The notes below the pieces were generated by a model that saw only the letters and a list, made by a program, of their open reading frames with translations, did no database searches and was not told the origin of the DNA. Of a stretch of 64,000 nucleotides of DNA, positions 25,301 to 39,800 are shown piece by piece (the first letter of the stretch is position 1; every line of letters begins with the position of its first letter). Made by a program: the position numbers and the translations under genes. The DNA is from Amblyornis subalaris. Taxonomy: Eukaryota; Chordata; Aves; Passeriformes; Ptilonorhynchidae. The stretch spans positions 3,277,071 through 3,341,070 of the forward strand of contig JACAXG010000079.1 in assembly GCA_018881555.1 (NCBI GenBank). Reading direction: 5' to 3'.

Positions 25301-28126
25301 ATCTGGGAAATCCCAGAGAGAGTGTTATGGCAGTCTGACTGTTAAATTAATGTTGTTTTCTATCCTTAAGGACATCTCAGCTTGACAGCAGTCATGGTTT
25401 TATCCTCTGGAAATAAATTCTAAAGTTATGCTTGGCTAACCTTTATTATTTCGCAATTTAATGTTTGCTTTCTCTTGTCTTCTGAGCAACTGATACGAAC
25501 ATGCTCTCATGACTCGGGAGTACCACCAAGCACCCAGAGGTAAATGCTCTTCTGGTTTTCTTCATCAGTCACTTCATATCTATCCCTACTTTTTTTTTTT
25601 CTTGAATTTACTGTACTAATTTAAAGGCTGTCTACCAATATAGCAGTGGCCAGAGTTAGGTCAGATGCTGATAGACATGGAGAGTTGATTCTGCTTTGAA
25701 GAGGGAGTCATTTCTGAAGCCAGGCTTGGGTGGTGACCTCAAGTAGTGTGGTGCCATCACCAAAACCAACACAGGGAAGCTCACTGCTGCATCCCACACG
25801 TGGGCCTGAGGAAACTGGACTGTTTCCAGTGTTAAATATAACATGGGTAAATTCAAGGGTGTGCGTCATGTCACACAGCACTGAGTGTGAATCAGATCAT
25901 ATTGCAGTGGGAGGAAAAGCCGCTGTGGGTGCCCTTGAGAAGCAGCTCCTGGGGGACCTGGGTGCAGATGCGGTTTCAGGCTGGGGTGCAGTGTGTGAGG
26001 AAGTTTTCTTGCCCAACAAAGGCAAGAGGACAGTCCTGAGTCTTCCTAGGGCCAGGCAGAGTGCCATGCCTGTGTGTCTGTGTGTGTGTACATGGGTACA
26101 TAGGTGTACATGAACTGCAATTATTTGGTGGGGGCTGTGTGGGTGTGAGGTGGGCAGGGGTCGGCCCTTGGTAAGTATGGAAGCTGTGCAGCAAGAAACT
26201 CACAGGTGCGTCATGGGAGATCCCCAAGGAATGTGGGATTTCTCCTTGCCGGAGGAGATGGGGGTTCTTGCAGGAAAGCCCCATGGAACTTCCCCCATGG
26301 AACCTCATCATCAGTGCTGGATGGAGGGGAAGGTGGTGGTCAGAGGGAGGTGGCACCTCCTCTCATCTGTCAAAGGGAAGTGCGAGCTCTACCTTCACTT
26401 GCACTGTATGTTTAGATTTCAGGCTTGGCAGGCAGGCACTGTCCCTTACTGTTTGTAGAGTCCTTGGCCCCATAAGTCCTGATCTTTGCCAGGGCACCTG
26501 GGCACCACTGCAGGACTGATGAGCAATACCAGACCCTGCAATATCAACTCTACAGCAACCCCTGGCTACATGGTCAGACCGACTCAGAGAAGAACAAGAA
26601 GATCAGGAGGGTAAATCTCATCAAATGTGAAGGAAGGGATATGGGTGCCCACTGCTAAGCTGAGTGTCAGAATGGTGGCAGAAATTAGTTTTCTGGAGGC
26701 AGCTGAATGAGATTTGACCAGTGACTAAAACACAGTATAGAGATGGTTGTAGGCCACGGAGGGCATCTGCCAATTGGTTTCCCAGTGTCTATGTAACAGG
26801 AAAAGTTTTCAAAACACTGGAGTCTTTACATCTGGAAGTGTGAGAAAGGGCAGAAATTTGGCTGAGGAATGAAAATGGAAGTAAGGAGGTTTAGGAGCCG
26901 GATGGACCCGAAACAGTCAGGGTAGTATCTCTTCCTCTGAACCATGGTTTTATAAAAATGTATTGGTTTTGTACCTCTGAGATAACAGGTCGATTAGATT
27001 CCTGACATACTTAAAGGGAATGTGAACTCTTGGCAGTGGGAACTCTAAGCCTTTACTTGCAATGGCCTTCAAGGGCAAGTAATTTCACTTTGCTCAGTTT
27101 ATGTGTCAATATTTCACAGAATGAATGAGGTACCTCTCCACTGAGCATATAGGTACTCTGCCCTTAAGTTCAGCTCAGGGGAGAACTGATTGCTGCTCCT
27201 CCCAAAAGTTCAAATTCCCTAATACTTTCAGAGGGTCTTTGTTTCTCTTCCAGCTAAGCCAAAGTGGTGTGAATTTAGTGAATTACAAGAAGTGAGACAC
27301 TCCCTAGTGCTATTTTCAGTCACTTTTGAGATTAGATTTAGTTGCCCTTTCCTTTTAAATGACAGTAATCAATTTTTATGTGTTGGTTGCATTCTCTGTT
27401 ACTAACATGAGAAAATCAATATCAGGGCAGTCAGTCATTTCAGTGTTCTGCTTATTACGGTTAATGCCCTATATTCTCTCATTGAGGGAGTTGAGAGGTT
27501 TGGATTCTTAAGATGCTGATGATAGAGGACTCTTGAGATAAAAAGTGAAAAGCAGAGCAGAAAGGAGGGAAAATAAGGTCATTAAGGTCAGGTGCTCGCA
27601 TTATTTGACATGTTTTCTGAAAGTAATTTTTTGACAAGGAAGAGCATTTGGGCACTGCTGATTGCTTTAGTTCTGTTCTGTTCTTCATATCCTTCCATAC
27701 ATCTTACATTTTATTTTGAATCTATGTGCACACCCTTTTTAATCTGTTGTCGAGTTGAAGGTGTGCTCATTAAAAACCCTACAAATCCACTTAGCACCCC
27801 GTGAAAGATAACTGATAGATTCAATCCACTGGAATCATCTGGAATGCCATTCTTCATCCTGGCCTCTTAGAGGAAGCTTTTGGCATGCTTTGTTGTTCAA
27901 GGCTTTAGGAATTTATTAGGCAACAAGTCATTGGCTTGCTGACTTTTCATCTAGATACCAAAAGTTCCCTATCTGGGCCCTTTTCCTTTTGATCTCACAA
28001 CCTGGGCGTGGGACCTTGTTAGTCTCTTTTTGTGATTTCCCCAGGGGTGGTAGGCTGTTTGTGTTGTGTGTTCTCCTTTGCATTCTTTGTGTACATTTTA
28101 TAAATGGAAACTGGTTTGGAGGTTTG
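16321..28126. other. Long non-coding stretch, no gene seen
   Basis: Nothing in these 11.8 kb could be supported as a gene, RNA or transposon. A short (TAAT)n run lies at 20882-20899, and 17883-17900 has an isolated 'catagaatca' that recalls a CR1 terminus but lacks any flank. Single N bases are at 21452, 24084 and 24370. A TG-rich impure tract lies near 26071-26105. Reading frames of up to about 127 codons (21723-22100, 25730-26113) carry no known motif. Confidence 0.55.
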
Positions 28127-28159
28127 TTTTTTTTTTTCTGGGGTTTTTTTTTTTTTTTT
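28127..28159. repeat. Two poly-T runs
   Basis: An 11-T run and a 16-T run are separated by CTGGGG. No adjoining retroposon was recognised. Confidence 0.9.
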
Positions 28160-31100
28160 CCTAAAATAGGAGACAGGAAACAGAGGGTGCCTGGAATGTC
28201 ACCTTAGATATGGGGTGAGTTCCAGGATGACTGAGGGGGCTACTCACTTGTGTCCTTTTTTGAAAATATTCTGATCACATTTCCCTACATAATATGGTCC
28301 CCAACAGTGATAGCATTCTGGGCAACAGTGTGCCTTACAGCATTGACTACTCCTGTTAGCTTGGCTGCATAATTGTAAGAGGAAAACAGACAATCAAACA
28401 AAACATCTACACCTGAATTCAGAGTTCCTTGAATGGAGAAGCATCCTGGAATTCAAGATTCTCATAAAAGCAATGAAGACACCACCATTGCATCGCAGTG
28501 GTCCTTCTTTACATCCCTCCTATTAATCAGCTCTGTTTTTTCCTTCTTCCATTTAAAACACTCATTGGGCAATCTGATGGTTTGCTCTTGTTATCTGGTT
28601 ATCTTTGAATGAAAAACACTGTTCAGCTTTCACCTGAAGAAACTGGGTGCTATTTCTATCTCTTTTTTCTCTTTACATTCTTTAATACTGCTGGTGGTTG
28701 CCATTCCCTAAACTTTGTTTTTCTTCCTTTTTGGCTTTTCTCCTGGGATGTTTAGTTCCTTTTGATGCAGATAAGAAGATGCACCAAAGTGCTTGGAGTT
28801 AGATACTTCAGCTAAACCACCTAAAACAGACACATGAAGGAACAATGTTTATCAGAGCTACAGCCGAGAGAAGAAACTTCTGAAAATCAGCTTTTTGAAT
28901 TTTATTAGATTGTTCCTACTTTCTGGAAAACATAGTTGGATCCCTTCCTCACGGGCTTGTGACAAGGAAGGAGATGTGTGTGTGAGACAGAAAAAGGGAC
29001 ATAAAGTCCATTCTTTTATTTATTTTCCCCCAAAAAACAAACAGTCAAAGAATATCCAAACGGGAAAATTTCAATTAAGATTTGAAAAGCATATTTTGCC
29101 ATATAGGCTGCAGCTCTTGGCTTTTATCAGCACTTGTCTCAAATGAAGAGCCTTCTAGCACCTGGCAGTTGTATGTCACTGGCAGGAGGTAGATGAGCAC
29201 AATTTTCCAGTAGTACTGCTGGATACGTGGATGATCTTTCTTATCACTAGTCAGGAGTATGTCAGGTCTTGCTGTAAGAACCAGCAGCTGGGTGCAGAAA
29301 TCATCACTGACTTCTACTGCTTGACCAAAGGATGAACTGCAGTCTGGTCCCTCTCTGGCTCAGCTCTACTCTTTGGTGTTATCACCTCCGGAACAATGGT
29401 GGTTTGGACCACCAGGTCCACACTATAAAATGGCTGCCCAACCTAAATGCCTCCAGCCTCTCACCTTCAGGGTGGAGGGTGTTGGGATGCCACCACGGAG
29501 CATCACAGACCACAGTGGGCTGCATGATCTCCCTGGAAGAGCAGGGGGGAGACATGGAGATGGCTGTGGCAAGTCAGTGGTACCCTGTGCCTTTCTGTAC
29601 GTGGGTGTGTGCTTGGCCTTATGCTGGTGGCCAGAGCGAGGTGAGATGCACCCTTGCCCAGCCCCAGTACCCCTCAGTACCTCGACTCTGTGCCTGTACA
29701 TCTGCTTGTGTGCAAGCTTGTCAAATAAATGTAGCGCTGGAGCACGGAGTCGCAGCAGGCATTGGGCTCTCCTCTGCAGAAATCACATCAAGGGGGTCAG
29801 CAAGGTCCTTTATTCCCACATGCTTGTTCCCCACAGCTGTAGGATCTGTGAGATCAGATAGGGTCAAGAGGAGGTTAGATCAGAAAGCTAATATTACAGA
29901 TGGGACAGGAATTAGTTGTTACCTACAGTTAGGTCTGAAGTGATGGGACATGATGAATGTAACTGATTACTGAGCCACCATGACAAAGTGGAGGAAGTAA
30001 AGAAAGGGAGTGCAGTAAGACTAGGAAGTCTTGCTGTCTGGGTGACTAAACTTGTTCTTGGTTCAGTTAAAAGTTGATTTCAAGGCCGTAGTTACTGGTG
30101 ACACACTTCTCTAGTAGAAGAGCAGAACTTCCTGAAGGGTTTTGGAGAAAAAAAGGACAGTAATTGCCATGACCTACCCATAGCAAAAGGTTCTTCCAGG
30201 AGTAACAGATGAAATGGGAAGGCAAAGCCTGGTTCTCTTCAACCTGTGACATACTCACAAGCCAAAGCCATTGCTATACAAAGCACTCTGCAAAAGTCAA
30301 ATCAGTACAGTGGTAACTTTCTCCTGTTTTGTGCAGAAAAAACCCAGTTCCTGTTTTAGATTAAAACAGATGGCCCGAGTTCGAACTGATAACTTAAAAA
30401 AATACCCAACCAAACCCCATAGTTAGTCCTATAAATTTGTTTCTTCTTTCAGGAGGCTGAAAACTGGGTGTGAATTCCAGCGAAAGGGTTAAGTGTATCA
30501 GGAGATTGTCAGCCATTGGTCTGACTTTAAAACAAGGTGCCGGAGGGCATATCTTAATCTGACATGTTGCATTGTTAATTTACAGTTNGGGTGTGGAGAG
30601 ACCTGCCTTCCCTTCTTTGTAATCTATGCAGGTGTGCACAGGACTTCAAAGCCAGTTGCAGTGGAGCTTATGTCTGTGAGAAAGCCTCGGCTGAACAAAA
30701 ATGTACTGGGAGATGTGAACCCCAGCTCTTGTGCAACTGCCCATAAGTCAGTTTGTAAATGTGGATTTCTGCTGGATATTTTTTTTGAAGATGGGCTTTA
30801 TCCCTTTTCTGTATGTCCCCCTGCTGCAAATTTTAGGTTTTATGCTACAGTGAGATTTTTAAATGATTTTCTAAAATGTGTCTGAGATTGCATTATCACA
30901 CTCATCACTTACTCTAGTTTTTTTTCTCTGCTTCCAGATCACTTGTGAAATTCTCTGGATTTCTACCATTGTTTTAATTAGCAGTATTTTGAGGCATCTC
31001 AGAAGAGAGAGTTTTAACCCAAAAACTGATGACAAACTTTTCACACTGAGAATTCACTATTGATTATTTGTCACATGAAACTGGGCTGTTAAAAGTTGTG

Positions 31101-33830
31101 CTACTGGTCTGGACCTCTCAACAAAAGCTCTTTAAACCTGGAATACCTGAAATGCACAGAACCAGCCTATAGTATATGGTGAAGCACAAGTGCTCGTGCC
31201 CTTCCAGACTCTTTGTGCAGTCATTCGTTGTAGGCAGTGGAGCTCTTGGTAGGTTTGGCAGAGTAGGGGTCGCAGTTCTGACGGCACAGGCATTTGCACA
31301 CGTGTACCTAACCATTAACACTGCACAGCTGAGCGGGGCAGAGATCAGCCTATCCCATTTTTTCTCTCTCAAGCTGGAGGGAAGAGACTTCAGCTCTGTA
31401 TTCAGAATTACTAAACTTTATATTTTTTTCATCTTTGACATTAGTATAGAAAAGTTATAAGGGATTTAAGTATGTCAGTAAAACTGGACTTCACAAATTT
31501 TGCTGATTTATTTAATGGCTCCAGTACTTCATTGTTGCTAATTATTGCGATTGCAATTATGGAAAGAGTAACAACGATTGATTCCTTATGGCTCAGCTTT
31601 GTTCNGTGATTTCTTTTTTAGCTTTCTCTGTCCATTTTATGTTTTCACTTATCAATTTTTTTGGACCTTCTGAAATGAAATTCAGCATTGCTACATAGGA
31701 GAGGGTATTTCAGCTGCAATTGTAAAACAGAGAACATTACTTTGCATCTGCATGGTTTGTTTGTTTTTTTTTTAATGTTTGATTTTGGTCTGATGCAGAA
31801 CGAGACTTGCACCTTTCAAATGCTTAGGTAGGCTGGTACACTTTCATGCTTCATGCAGGCAAGGCACAGGGCATTCGAAAATGGCCTGTGAAATGCTTAC
31901 TGGCTCCAGCTGTTGCTAATGCCTGACTGCAATTGTAGCTGGGAGTTGGCAGAAATTGCCAGCATTTTTAATTAAAATGTTTGTAGCTATAACAGTAAAA
32001 TTATGAATTTGTAAAACAATTGTTTTATATAACTTTATATTCTTTTTCTGCAAATCCACTCATCTTCTAACCATCGAAGACTAATCGAATACAGAATAGT
32101 CTGGGAGGTTTTGTTCTGCTTGTTTTGCAGAGGTTGTGGCGCCTTGTAAATGCTATGCTAGTGTTTGGAATCCTCTTTTGGGACAGTAAAGGTCCAGACT
32201 GAACTTCTGGCTTTACCACATTAAAATATTTTTCCGTGTTCAGGGACGGAACTAAACCCCATGATATATGTATCCCAGGTGAATATTCAATGTACCAAGC
32301 TATTAAGTCTCCCCAGTATGAGCAGTTACATTTTGAATTAAATATTCATTACTCCAGAAAGAGAGAGGAGTCACTCTTCCAGCAGCGTTCAAACATAAAA
32401 TGTCCCTGAAGCCTCTGTTGTTAATATTCACCTCATTACTCGTGAATGGGACTGATGAACAGATTCCTTGATCTACCCTGTATGCCTTATTCTTGTAAAA
32501 ATAAAGGTTCTTCCTGTCTTTGAATCTTTGGAGAGTTTACAGGCATCATATCCTGCTAAATAGATTTAAGAATGTAATTTCTGTGAGAGCTTGAGTCACT
32601 GACCAGTTTCTCGTGCAATTCTATGGAAGCCTTGAAGGTCAGGAGCAGAGTTTTAAGTGGAAACTCAGCGTGGAAAACAGAGCAGCTGAAATGACATTCT
32701 TAAAAGGATGCACGTGATATCACTGAACTGGTCTGGGACAAGAAAAGACTGCCTAGAAAGATAGGTAAAATAAAAATAAACTGTGGATTAGGCTCCATAG
32801 CCTTGTCTTTTGGGGGACTTCAAGTTATCACAAGACCCTGCACTACATGGTGCAGGTATCCTAGGTGGGACAGATGGCAGCTGGTAGCCAAGGACAGGTG
32901 TGCACAGCCCACCTGGGAGGGTGCCCAGGCTCCANTTGTGCATGTTCTTATCTGTTACTTTCTGCTGCTGGTGTCAGATGAACAAAACTTGTCTTGTTTT
33001 AAAGCAGTAGTCCACTGCAAACAATTGTGTGACCTTTATAAAGGAAAATACTTGCAAGTCCCTGATTTTTTTTAGCCTCAGAAAAAGTAATCCAGAACAA
33101 AAAATAAAAATATGAGAAGAGGAATTAAGAAGAAGATCTAGAAGGAAATAGAGAGAATGTGGACAGAGAAACCAAAAGAGAAAAGAACAAAAAGGAAATT
33201 AATTTTAGTAACTACAGCAGGTCATTTACTCCCTAAATGTTAGCCATTTATGCCAGAGTTGTAAGGCTAACAGCTTTTTTTGTCCAATGGTTGCTAGTTG
33301 GCTTCTAAATATGAGAACTACGCAGAATATCAAGTTACAATTGAAAATAAGAATAAATTTAAGCTTGTCACTTACAACAACTTAGATAGCCCTGTGGCAA
33401 GCAGACATCATAGGTTTTTTCTTGTGTTTGCTGTTTAGATGAAGAAAATATATGTCTTTTTCTCTTATCTTGCTCACAGAGATGGCCAGGAGAAAAGAGG
33501 TCCTAGCTGAGGCAGCAGAAAGCCTTCAAGGAAAAATAACAAGAAAACTTGCAGAGTGAGGAGAACAAGAAGCCCTTCTTGAGTGGGATACAGGACTGAA
33601 GGGAGTTGGCTGCTGACAGTGGCAGCAGAACTTTTCCATGCCTGTGAAGAGCAGTATTCATATGCTTACCAGGGGACACAGATGTTTTGGATTTAGAAAG
33701 GGCATTTCAGTAAGAAAGTAGAGTAGAGATAAAGATGCAGATGGGAGAGCATTGGCAGAGGTGTAGAGTATGTGTGACAGAGTACAGGGGGTGGACTACA
33801 GGTGTGTGTGGATTGGTCCTTGGGGACTAG
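28160..33830. other. Non-coding stretch, no gene seen
   Basis: No gene or transposon was recognised. Plus-strand frames of 203 codons (29332-29943) and 130 codons (30493-30885) have no domain and no coding-like neighbour. About 31480-32480 is AT-rich, repeat-free and of moderate complexity, as conserved non-coding elements often are; that cannot be tested from one sequence. N bases are at 30588, 31605 and 32935. Confidence 0.5.
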
Positions 33831-33898
33831 CCCTTCAGCTCATCTCTGCTCTTTCCAAGGCATGCCCTTTAGCTCATCTCTGCTCTTTCCAAGGCATG
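33831..33898. repeat. 34-bp tandem duplication
   Basis: Two adjacent 34-bp units (33831-33864 and 33865-33898) differ at one position (cccttcagc versus ccctttagc). A few bases of a third unit follow ('ccctgtagc'). Confidence 0.95.
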
Positions 33899-36800
33899 CC
33901 CTGTAGCCTGATGGGCTCCATAGGTCTCAGCAGCTCCCAGAACACTGAACACACGTGGCCACAGCTGATTAGGGTAGCTCAGAAGATGAGCATCTTCCAC
34001 TGGGTGCATTATTTATTTCTTTGCTCACCAGCAATTGCACATGGATCAAAGCGAGTGAAAGTCCATCTCCCTGTGGAGATGGAGCCTCCATCTTTCTTTG
34101 AAATTCCCTGGTGTGAACAGTACTTTCAGGTTACCTGCCCACTTACTGCCCTCTCCCAGCAGCTCTTGGCTCTTCCCATCTGGGCCACTGCTGAGGAACC
34201 CCTCAGCTAGGATCAACCCAGGCACATCTTGTATTCAAAACTAATTTACAGATGTTCATGCTCATGAGATTTTCTGAAAAGTTTTGCACACAAAAATCAG
34301 CAGTGAATTATGCCAATACATCGAATAATATTAAAGGTTTAAGCACAGTTTCCCCCTGGGAAGCTTGGAAGTTGATATGCTTTTAAAACTCTAACAAGAC
34401 ATTGTCCTCTCTGCTGTGACTAATCTGTCTGTGGAATGTGTTTTCACAAGGTGCAGAGCTACATTAGATGGGAAACTTATTTTAGTACTCAGTTTCCTTT
34501 GTGTGACCCCTTTGACCATTTGGGAATTGCCCATGTACGAAGACAGGAAATCCAAATTGAAGTGCTTTAGGGGAGCAGCCAAACTTGACATCTCTTTTTC
34601 TCCAGGCTTCCCTCGTGTCTGTGGGTAATGTGGGACCCAGAGGCTGGAAATCGCAGTGCTCAGCTTTGCTGTTTTGTTCGTGGTTACAGAATGTGGGCTA
34701 TTTTGGTTCTGAGTGAGAACAAAATCTGGAGGAACAAAATCTTCCATCAGAGGCAACTAGGTTTTAGAGGAAAAAACCCCGAACACCAAAACAAAACAAA
34801 ACCCCCCTAATAACAGGATTGTTATCTGAAGTTAATTTTCCATTGGAGAAAATAAAATAAAACAGGGGCGTTTTTTAGCAACTTTGTGTACCACAGGTCA
34901 GAATGATCAGAATGTTTAGACCTGTAATTTTCAGGGAATAGTCCTGAATTAGGAGCCTAAAATCAGAATTAGGGACCTTAGAGTCCCTAGAGGGGTCTAG
35001 AAACAAAAACCCATAAATGGACAATTGCAGAGACTGTCCTGATTCTGAGCTAGGGAGACTTGTTTTTCTCTTTATCTCTACTGGATTTATTGGTCTTACT
35101 GGTCTTCAAGCATCTTGTGAAAATGGCGGGGTCAAACCGAAGCCCTTTCAGAGGGCACACAGCTGCCTTGACCACTGTCCTCTCATTGCAGCTCTGGTCC
35201 TCACTGATTGAGCTCAATCTAATTCTAAGTCTTGTTTAATAACACACCCTGTTTTATTGTATTTGGTTCCCATGGGCCTGGTGTCTCCACTGGCTTGGAT
35301 GCTGCAAGGTCCTCCCAGTGTGCTGGCAGTTTTCACCCAGCTATGGGTGGTGGCACGCTTACAGAGCTGGCAGAATTAATCTGGCACTTAGTTATTGGCT
35401 CTGCCTTCTAATTCCCTTCTGAGAACTGGTCCCTGACTTGGATTCAGGCCACATGCCGGTGCAAATGGGAATGAAAAATAATAGATTTCTCTTAAGAAAA
35501 TGCTTCCTTCCAGCAGAACAGACCGGCTTCTTAACTCCCCCTGCATCTGACACTTAATAACTGAAGTGGATTTTGGGACTTGCCATCTCATCTCCCAACT
35601 CATGGGAATTTTCTTTAAAGGTTTTTTGTTTATTATTTTCTAGCTTTCCTTCTATACCTCCTCCGGTTATCTTAGGGTTCTCTGTTGCTAGTAACTGTGA
35701 AGTCATGGTTAATCAAAAACGTGACCTTTTTTTTTACCGTGTTAGAAAACTGTATGAAAACTGTCTTTTCTCACAGCAGGGGACTAAATGGGCTCCTTGG
35801 GATCTCTGTAAAGTGCCCCCTTTGCTGAGGCATACGCAGGCATATATTCACTTCCTGAGGACTGCAGCTTCCTCCAGCCAGGGCTGTGCAGCCAAGGAGA
35901 AAGTGGACTGATGATGTACTGGGTGCGTAGACCTCACAGAAAGCCCAGAGGAAACCCTGGACTATGGCAGTCTAAGTACCTGTCTACCAGCTCCAAGTAC
36001 CTGTCAACTAGCCAGCCAAAACCCACTTTCAAAAGACTTTTTCCTTATGGTATTCTGCACCCCTAAGACAGTAACATATGTGATAACAACAATAAAAAAT
36101 TCACACCACAACAGCAACTCATGAAACTTATTCAAATGAACCGAAAAGTAAAAGCAATGGTAAATGATAATGTAAAATGCAGCAAATAGAAAGGCGTACA
36201 TATTTTTTATTATGTAAAATAAAATATATGCTTCATCAAGTAAAGAAAAAAAACGGCATGGTACTGCTTCGTGGTTTTATTCCCCTGCTACTAGGTCAGG
36301 ACCTGATGTTCTCTGCAAGACTTTGAGTAGTAATAATTAATCGTAGAATAATACGGTGGTTTCCAGGCAAAGATTTTGCATACCATGCAGTTGTCCAGTC
36401 TCCAGGAAGGTGGAAATCCCAAGCATACACATGTGCCATAGAGAAGTGCTGCACGATTGCTTGTTTGGGGAATCTCCTGAAGAGGAAACTCTGAGTGTCA
36501 GGGTCTTTTTTGTTTGTTTGTTTAAATTCCACTGAACAAAATTAAAATAATTTTTAAAATCAACTACTTTTTTTTTATGGAAACAAAACTTTAGTCAAAA
36601 ATGCATTAAGAAAAAGCAAGAGTAGGAAAAAATGCAGCTAGGACACATGTAATGCATCATTACACGTCTGTCATGCCTCATTACACTAGAAATACATCCC
36701 CCTGACAGCACAGCCACAGCTGCTTTACCTGCAAGTGACAAATCGGCTGTCCTAGGGAAATAACAGGCGGGGGGAAATGGAAACAGGCTCAAGATATTTT

Positions 36801-39800
36801 ACTACGACGTCTGNTTCCAGTTCTACTACAGTTACCACCAAGAGCATAATTAATTGAACCTAGAGCTAGCTGCTTGTTTGGGCGGCAGCAGGGCTTTGGC
36901 AGTCTCAAGGGCAGCCTCCCAGAGTCCCAAAAAGCTATTCAACGGGAAAAAAATGGCTTTGCCCTTTTGCGCCTGGAATCCGGATGTCTGGCAGAGGGGG
37001 CAGGGACGGAAGGGAGTTGGAGCTCTGCATTGTCCTGCTCCCGTTGCTGACACACCCCGATATCCTTCTGCTATGCAGATCCCTTTCAGCTGCCTGGTCT
37101 TAGCACCTTTGGCTATCGGAATGGCTGAATGCTTTCCCATGTCCCCTCTCTACCACTGCAACTGAAGAAATATCATCCTTACAGCACTTTCTAAAATACA
37201 CAGGCTTGATATTAATCTTGATTTTAAAGGTCTTCCTGGTTTAGACTGTTTTTCTAACTTGCTTTACCTGGGCAGTCTGGCCTTTGCACATCCACACTGT
37301 GTACTGCCACAGCCTCCTGAGTGGCTTTGCTTTTGCAGGTGCTGGAGAGCTGCTCAGCCACCACTCACTCGTGCTTTGTCCCTCCCTCCACCCCCAGGAG
37401 TCCTGCTCTGCACAATTCTGACCAACTGCAGCATCTGCTCTCCCTCACGGTTCTTCCTGCTCTGCCAGGTCCCTCACTGGCACCACCCCAGCCTCACTCC
37501 AATTCGTGATGGTCACCAAAATGTTCACTACTATGTAAAATATTTCTGAGTATTCAGGGTCTTTTGGACAGTGGTTGCAAGCTGGGGAGGACTCGAACGA
37601 CACTTTAGTTTTGTGTACACCTCAAGTCAGGGAGAGAACTCCCACACCTATGGCTGCACTGTGCGTGAGAAGACAGCCAGGACCAGGGCTCTGCAGCTCC
37701 AGTGGCAGCATCTCAATGCTGATCAACTTGAAACACAATTTTGTTCACAAGTCATGGGAGCATATAGCAACACTGATGGAAATGAGCTGATGAAGGTTTA
37801 GTTTTAAGCCATATTTTGTTTAAGTTTTTTTTTTAATATTTGCAAGGAGTGGTTGCAAATATAATTCTTTGCTCCTGGCTGTGGAAGGGCTTATGAATTC
37901 CACTAACCACTGCTTTCAATCACATATTTCCCTCACAGAGCAAGGATGGGGGAAAGTTTGTTAAAGAGGTGTCATCAAAATGAAAACACCATCATTCATT
38001 TCCAGTCAAAAGAAAAATAGTGCTGCCCATAGCACCTCAAAGGCAGGCAATGGTTCTATGTCCGGCTGCTGCTGCTAAAGGTGGATACCCACTGCTGGCC
38101 AGTGCAGGCTTCTTGCTGCTGTGCCCTACAGGCAGACACACCAAATCCTCTGTGCTGAGCATGAGGTGAGAATATTTTGATCCTATCTCATGCCCTCTCC
38201 CTGTTTGCTTGCATCTCATGCATTTGGGTTAGAGTGACACCACCATCATCCCACCCAGTCCCAGTTATCTGCTGGGACCTGCTGGGGTCATTTGGGACCT
38301 TAGGTCTGCGTAAGATGGAAGTAGTTCTGCACAGAACAGTTACGGGGACATGAGTAAACATACTGTAACACTTGCTCCTGAATGCATTCAGTAATTTAAA
38401 TGAGTCTCTTTCCTCCCTTGTTTTCCAGGTTGATGGTTCTCCTTTTGGTTGTCTCTCTGTTACAGCATTGTTCTACACGATTTCAAATCTCTCTTCACAT
38501 CCACACTTTTTTATTTTTTTGGCCATTCAAACAACAGTGAGCAGTGCTGGCCTGTGGTTTTAAAGTCTCTGTGTGGTAACAGGAGTCCGTGAATCTGTAG
38601 TGCCATGAGGATATTTCTGTATGAAGCAGTTTCAATGGCCAACTCCCTTTAATAGTCATTATTTATAGATGTCCTGCCATGAGACACAGTCTTTTACCCC
38701 TACTTTTACATTTCCTTTCATATTTTTAGTATATTTTCAGGATACCCTTTTCAGCAAACCAAACAGATATGGTACATAAATGAAAGGTGACCTTTATGCA
38801 CAAGGAAAGAGTTCTCATGAATTGCAGGAAGTAATAGACTATATGGGAAAAGCACCTACTGCTTTTTTTTTTTTTATGTACAGCATTTCCTCCGAAGTCC
38901 ATGACTGTAAAACAGAACCTTAAGTACCAGCCAGAAGCAGACTCTTGAGTATTTCATATTATGTAGCTTTACACAGTTCCATGCCTTTGTCCTCAGACAA
39001 AAGACTGCAGTCTATTAAATTCATCTGCTCAATTTGAAATGAAGGCCATATTAAATAGACTTCATTGTGCCCTTCTATAGATAGAAAATGCTTTGGGGGT
39101 TATCGGAATGTCAGCTGCAGCCATCTACCACTATTTAGTATAAATAAATGCCTATTTAATTAGGCTTTGGAATGGAATATGATTGACAGACTAGCATTAC
39201 TCTTTTCATATTCCCATTTCCATTATTTCACCTATTCACTGTGTTTTTCTAAAAGGTCATAATATCCAGATTCCAGCTTCCAAGATATACCTCCCAGGAC
39301 TGCTCTTCTCTCTCACCATCTCCCCTACCTTCCTGGTTTCCTTTGCTAACATGCTCCTACCACCCAGTAATCTGGCTCTTCCTTTACAACCGCTCTGCAT
39401 TACAGGCATTCATTTACTTCCAGTCATGCTATTTTTCTTCATGCTGTGATTGTCACCTTGGTGTCTAGATAAACCATCCCAGCTCCACTTGCCAAACCTT
39501 TATACCATGCACATCCTCTCCTTCCAGATAAAATGGCAGAAACACGTTCCTGCTCTCCCAGGCTAGCAGGAAAAGGCTCTCATCTATTCCTCTCCGCAAG
39601 TGTTGAATACCAGGAATTGCGTGTTTAGAGCCTCTCCCTCCCTGATGCTGGTAAAATGTTTTTTATCTCCTTTTCCACCCTTCTAAGAGCCAAATAATGT
39701 TTGAGGAAACCCTTATCTTTCTCGTTTCCCTATATCTGTCTTATCATGGCTAGAACTTGTTGAAGTAGTACTTCTTAGAAACCTAAATTTCTGACCTAGT

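Noticed and set aside
29332..29943. 203-codon plus-strand frame
   Set aside because: No recognisable motif, and another frame of 162 codons overlaps it; evidence is insufficient for a gene.
30493..30885. 130-codon plus-strand frame
   Set aside because: It has an N inside, no domain, and no splice context that I could defend.
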